Below, in pieces: positions 62,069-64,000 of a stretch of DNA of 64,000 bases (its first letter is position 1; each line of letters opens with the position of its first letter). A program made the translations under genes and the position numbers. The stretch is from NCBI RefSeq assembly GCF_002902965.1, contig NZ_CP026109.1:496001-560000 (forward strand), in the 5' to 3' direction. The notes below the pieces were generated by a model that was not told the DNA's origin, searched no databases, and worked only from the letters and a program-made list of their open reading frames with translations. This stretch comes from Paraburkholderia hospita. GTDB lineage: Bacteria; Pseudomonadota; Gammaproteobacteria; Burkholderiales; Burkholderiaceae.

Positions 62069-63954
62069 ACAACACGCTGATTGCGCCGATCGCTGAGCGT
62101 CCCGACTGGTATCGGGTAGAGGACGATACGGTCGTCACGCACGATACGGCTGGGAACACTGTTTCGCTGTTTGGTGACGACGCCTGGGACATCCGTGCAT
62201 ACATGGTTGGGCCACGCAGCACCCATCTCTATTTCAGGGGTCACTCGCCTGACGGCGTGAGCCGCGCGCTTTCAGAAGCGACTACGCGTCAATGGAAGCA
62301 GGTCATGTACTTTCTGATGCACGAAGCGACCGATACGGTACCGGCGTCCGGCACGCTTCAGGCTCGTTCAATGTACCTGAGGGAGTTCATGTTCTTTGCC
62401 GCCGCACTTCAGCTTACGCTCTACGAGGGCCTGTCCAACATCGCCGTTGTTCTGGACTATGCGGCGCAAGCCGGGATGGAGGCGAAGGCCCAACGCCTTC
62501 ATTCGATTCTGGTGAAGCTTCACCGTCTGGGGGTCGAGACCACAGGGCTGCGCGTACCGCTGGCCCAACTGCATAGGCCTCTGCTTGAACGCTGGGCGCA
62601 ACACGCTGGATACTCGCAATACCCTGTCATCCCGACGCGGATCTACCAGCACTTCCTGTCGACCTGTCAGCATGACCTCGGCATCGCTGAGGGCGTCGCT
62701 GACGTTCTGTCGGACTACCTCGCACGCGGGTACGCTGGCGAGAGTCCTGGCGTCTCTGCGGCACTGGTAAGGGCTGCCGCGCACTTCCGGTGCAAGGACC
62801 GCCGTTACGTCGTGTCGTCGCTTGTCGCGTCAATTAGCGCGCTATGTCAGCTTGTCATCGTGTCGTTCACCGGCATGCGCGCGGCGGAAGCGGAGAACCT
62901 GCCGTACGACTGCCTGAGCGAGACCCGTCTCGATGGCGTGACGCACTACACCATCGAGGGTGTCACGACCAAGCTGTCGGGCGGGCGTCCCAGGCGCGCA
63001 TGCTGGGTGACCGGTCCGCTCGCTGCTCGCGCCGTCAGGCTCGCGCAACGGCTGTCGGGCGAGGCGCACCGGGCACACGGCGCGCAAGGCTACGCCGAAT
63101 CGACGGACGGTTCGCACCTGCTGTTCTGCCGGATGGGTCTGAATCTGAGTTATGGGTACGTGGCAAACCGGGCGGCGAGTAACGTACATGACGATATCGA
63201 AGCCTTTCGTGAGCGTGTCTTCCCGACGATCACGGTCGAGGACATCGCTGAGCTGAAGCGTGTCGACATGCACCGCGCCTGGGAAGACGAGCCGAAGTAC
63301 GCGGCCGGGCAACAGTGGCCGTTCACGCGCCATCAGCTTCGCCGCACGCTCGCGCTGTACGCGCACCGCAGCGGTCTCGTAACGCTGCCGACGCTCAAGC
63401 GTCAGTTGCAGCACATCACGCAGGAGATGAGCATGTACTACGCTCGTGGCTCGGCATTCGCGAAAGGCTTCATCGACACCGACAAGACCCACTTCGCGAA
63501 GGAATGGGCCGAGGCACAGGGCCTGTCCGAGTACCTTGCGTACGCCGAGCAGGTGCTGTTCTCTGACGGGCGGCTATTCGGCGGGCATGCAGCGTGGACG
63601 CAGAGCCGTGCCGTGCAGGCCTCGCCTGTGTCGGTCTACTCGCGCGAGCAGACGATCAGGATGTTCGAGAAGGGCGAGCTGGCGTACCGCGAGACAGTGC
63701 TAGGCGGCTGTGCCAGCGTCGAACAGTGCAAGTCGACGCCGCTCGACTGGATGCGTCTGGATTGCCTTGAATCGGACTGCCGTAACCTCGTGGTTGTGCC
63801 GTCAAAGCTTCAGCGCGTGATCAAGGCGCAGCAGGCTACGGTCGAGAAGCTGCGCGCTGTCGATGAGGCTAGCGTCGAATACCGTATCGAAGCACAGACG
63901 CTGCAACGACTGCTTGTCGCGCAAGAGAACCTGATCAACCCGGAGACAGCATGA
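62065..63954 (+). CDS. Tyrosine recombinase 3
   Basis: 629 aa. Arg in FTGMRAAEAENLPYD, HxxR in FTRHQLRRTLALYAH, then LQHITQEMSMYYARGS with His and Tyr: active set present. C-terminal Cys residues (GGCASVEQCKS, RLDCLESDCRN) and a helical end (LVAQENLINPETA). Size like TnpB of Tn554. Overlaps recombinase 2 by 4 bp and the next gene by ATGA. Confidence 0.88.
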   Translation: MNNTLIAPIAERPDWYRVEDDTVVTHDTAGNTVSLFGDDAWDIRAYMVGPRSTHLYFRGHSPDGVSRALSEATTRQWKQVMYFLMHEATDTVPASGTLQARSMYLREFMFFAAALQLTLYEGLSNIAVVLDYAAQAGMEAKAQRLHSILVKLHRLGVETTGLRVPLAQLHRPLLERWAQHAGYSQYPVIPTRIYQHFLSTCQHDLGIAEGVADVLSDYLARGYAGESPGVSAALVRAAAHFRCKDRRYVVSSLVASISALCQLVIVSFTGMRAAEAENLPYDCLSETRLDGVTHYTIEGVTTKLSGGRPRRACWVTGPLAARAVRLAQRLSGEAHRAHGAQGYAESTDGSHLLFCRMGLNLSYGYVANRAASNVHDDIEAFRERVFPTITVEDIAELKRVDMHRAWEDEPKYAAGQQWPFTRHQLRRTLALYAHRSGLVTLPTLKRQLQHITQEMSMYYARGSAFAKGFIDTDKTHFAKEWAEAQGLSEYLAYAEQVLFSDGRLFGGHAAWTQSRAVQASPVSVYSREQTIRMFEKGELAYRETVLGGCASVEQCKSTPLDWMRLDCLESDCRNLVVVPSKLQRVIKAQQATVEKLRAVDEASVEYRIEAQTLQRLLVAQENLINPETA

Positions 63955-64000
63955 GCGGCGCCATGACCGACTACTACGCCGCCCTTGAACGGCTGAAAAA
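63951..64000 (+). CDS. Start of fourth gene of the recombinase element (3' cut by window)
   Basis: ATG 63951 overlaps the stop of recombinase 3; the visible start MSGAMTDYYAALERLKK looks helical, as in the small TnpC-type partner proteins of such elements. Only 16 codons are visible. Confidence 0.55.
   Translation, partial: MSGAMTDYYAALERLK

Overview
The window looks like a Burkholderiales replicon, most plausibly Paraburkholderia or a close relative. The reasons are uniformly high GC, a poly-beta-hydroxybutyrate gene pair (phaB, phasin) beside several typical small beta-proteobacterial proteins, many short two-component and cyclic-di-GMP genes, and a very high load of IS110, IS3 and ISL3 elements. 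The genus is inferred from gene content and protein style; no rRNA, tRNA or CRISPR array was seen. The mix of regulatory, catabolic and mobile genes suggests a secondary chromosome or megaplasmid.

1-9.2 kb: c-di-GMP synthesis and breakdown (GGDEF, CSS-EAL), PHB metabolism (phaB, phaP), small conserved proteins (one with a paralogue at 47 kb), a DnaJ-type zinc protein, a GDCCVxC-like zinc peptide, acylphosphatase, and a GAF/histidine-kinase/receiver protein that appears frameshifted. 9.3-14.3 kb: an ISL3 transposase overlapping a divergent unknown gene, a DUF2442 protein, a single receiver domain, a decayed GGDEF remnant and a secreted protein. 15.3-19.1 kb: a tight three-gene envelope operon (secreted TPR protein, HupE/UreJ-like membrane protein with an EF-hand loop, DUF4331 protein).

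19.3-28.2 kb: two inverted copies of a 1,787-bp IS110-bearing repeat, both with the same frameshift, enclose about 4 kb holding a PAS histidine kinase and small genes. The right copy was later hit by an IS3 element with a 3-bp target duplication. 28.4-32.2 kb: BNR-repeat protein plus MoaD/ThiS-like protein, then a sorAB-type sulfite dehydrogenase and its cytochrome c. 32.4-40 kb: an insertion graveyard. A tyrosine-integrase gene is split by a 2.7-kb element (IS3 plus IS110) with matching ends and a 5-bp target duplication; an IS1182 scrap, a group II intron with a stop in its reverse transcriptase and another IS110 element follow.

40.7-47.3 kb: GH27 alpha-galactosidase lipoprotein, cyclic-nucleotide-domain histidine kinase, a radical SAM protein, a DEDDh exonuclease and a toprim protein. 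47.5-55.2 kb: an apparent catabolic locus. MFS transporter, enoyl-CoA hydratase and CoA-transferase run left; a TetR regulator, SDR dehydrogenase, DUF993 protein and sugar isomerase-like TIM barrel run right. Near-identical palindromes (TAACGA-N6-TCGTTA type) sit in front of both arms, so the TetR protein probably controls one pathway whose substrate I cannot name. This is the best candidate for an undescribed system. 55.5-58.7 kb: another IS110, dodecin, a SET-domain methyltransferase and small proteins. 58.7-64.0 kb: the start of a mobile element with three overlapping large tyrosine recombinases and the first codons of a fourth gene. The middle recombinase lacks recognisable catalytic residues. 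The window ends before its cargo.
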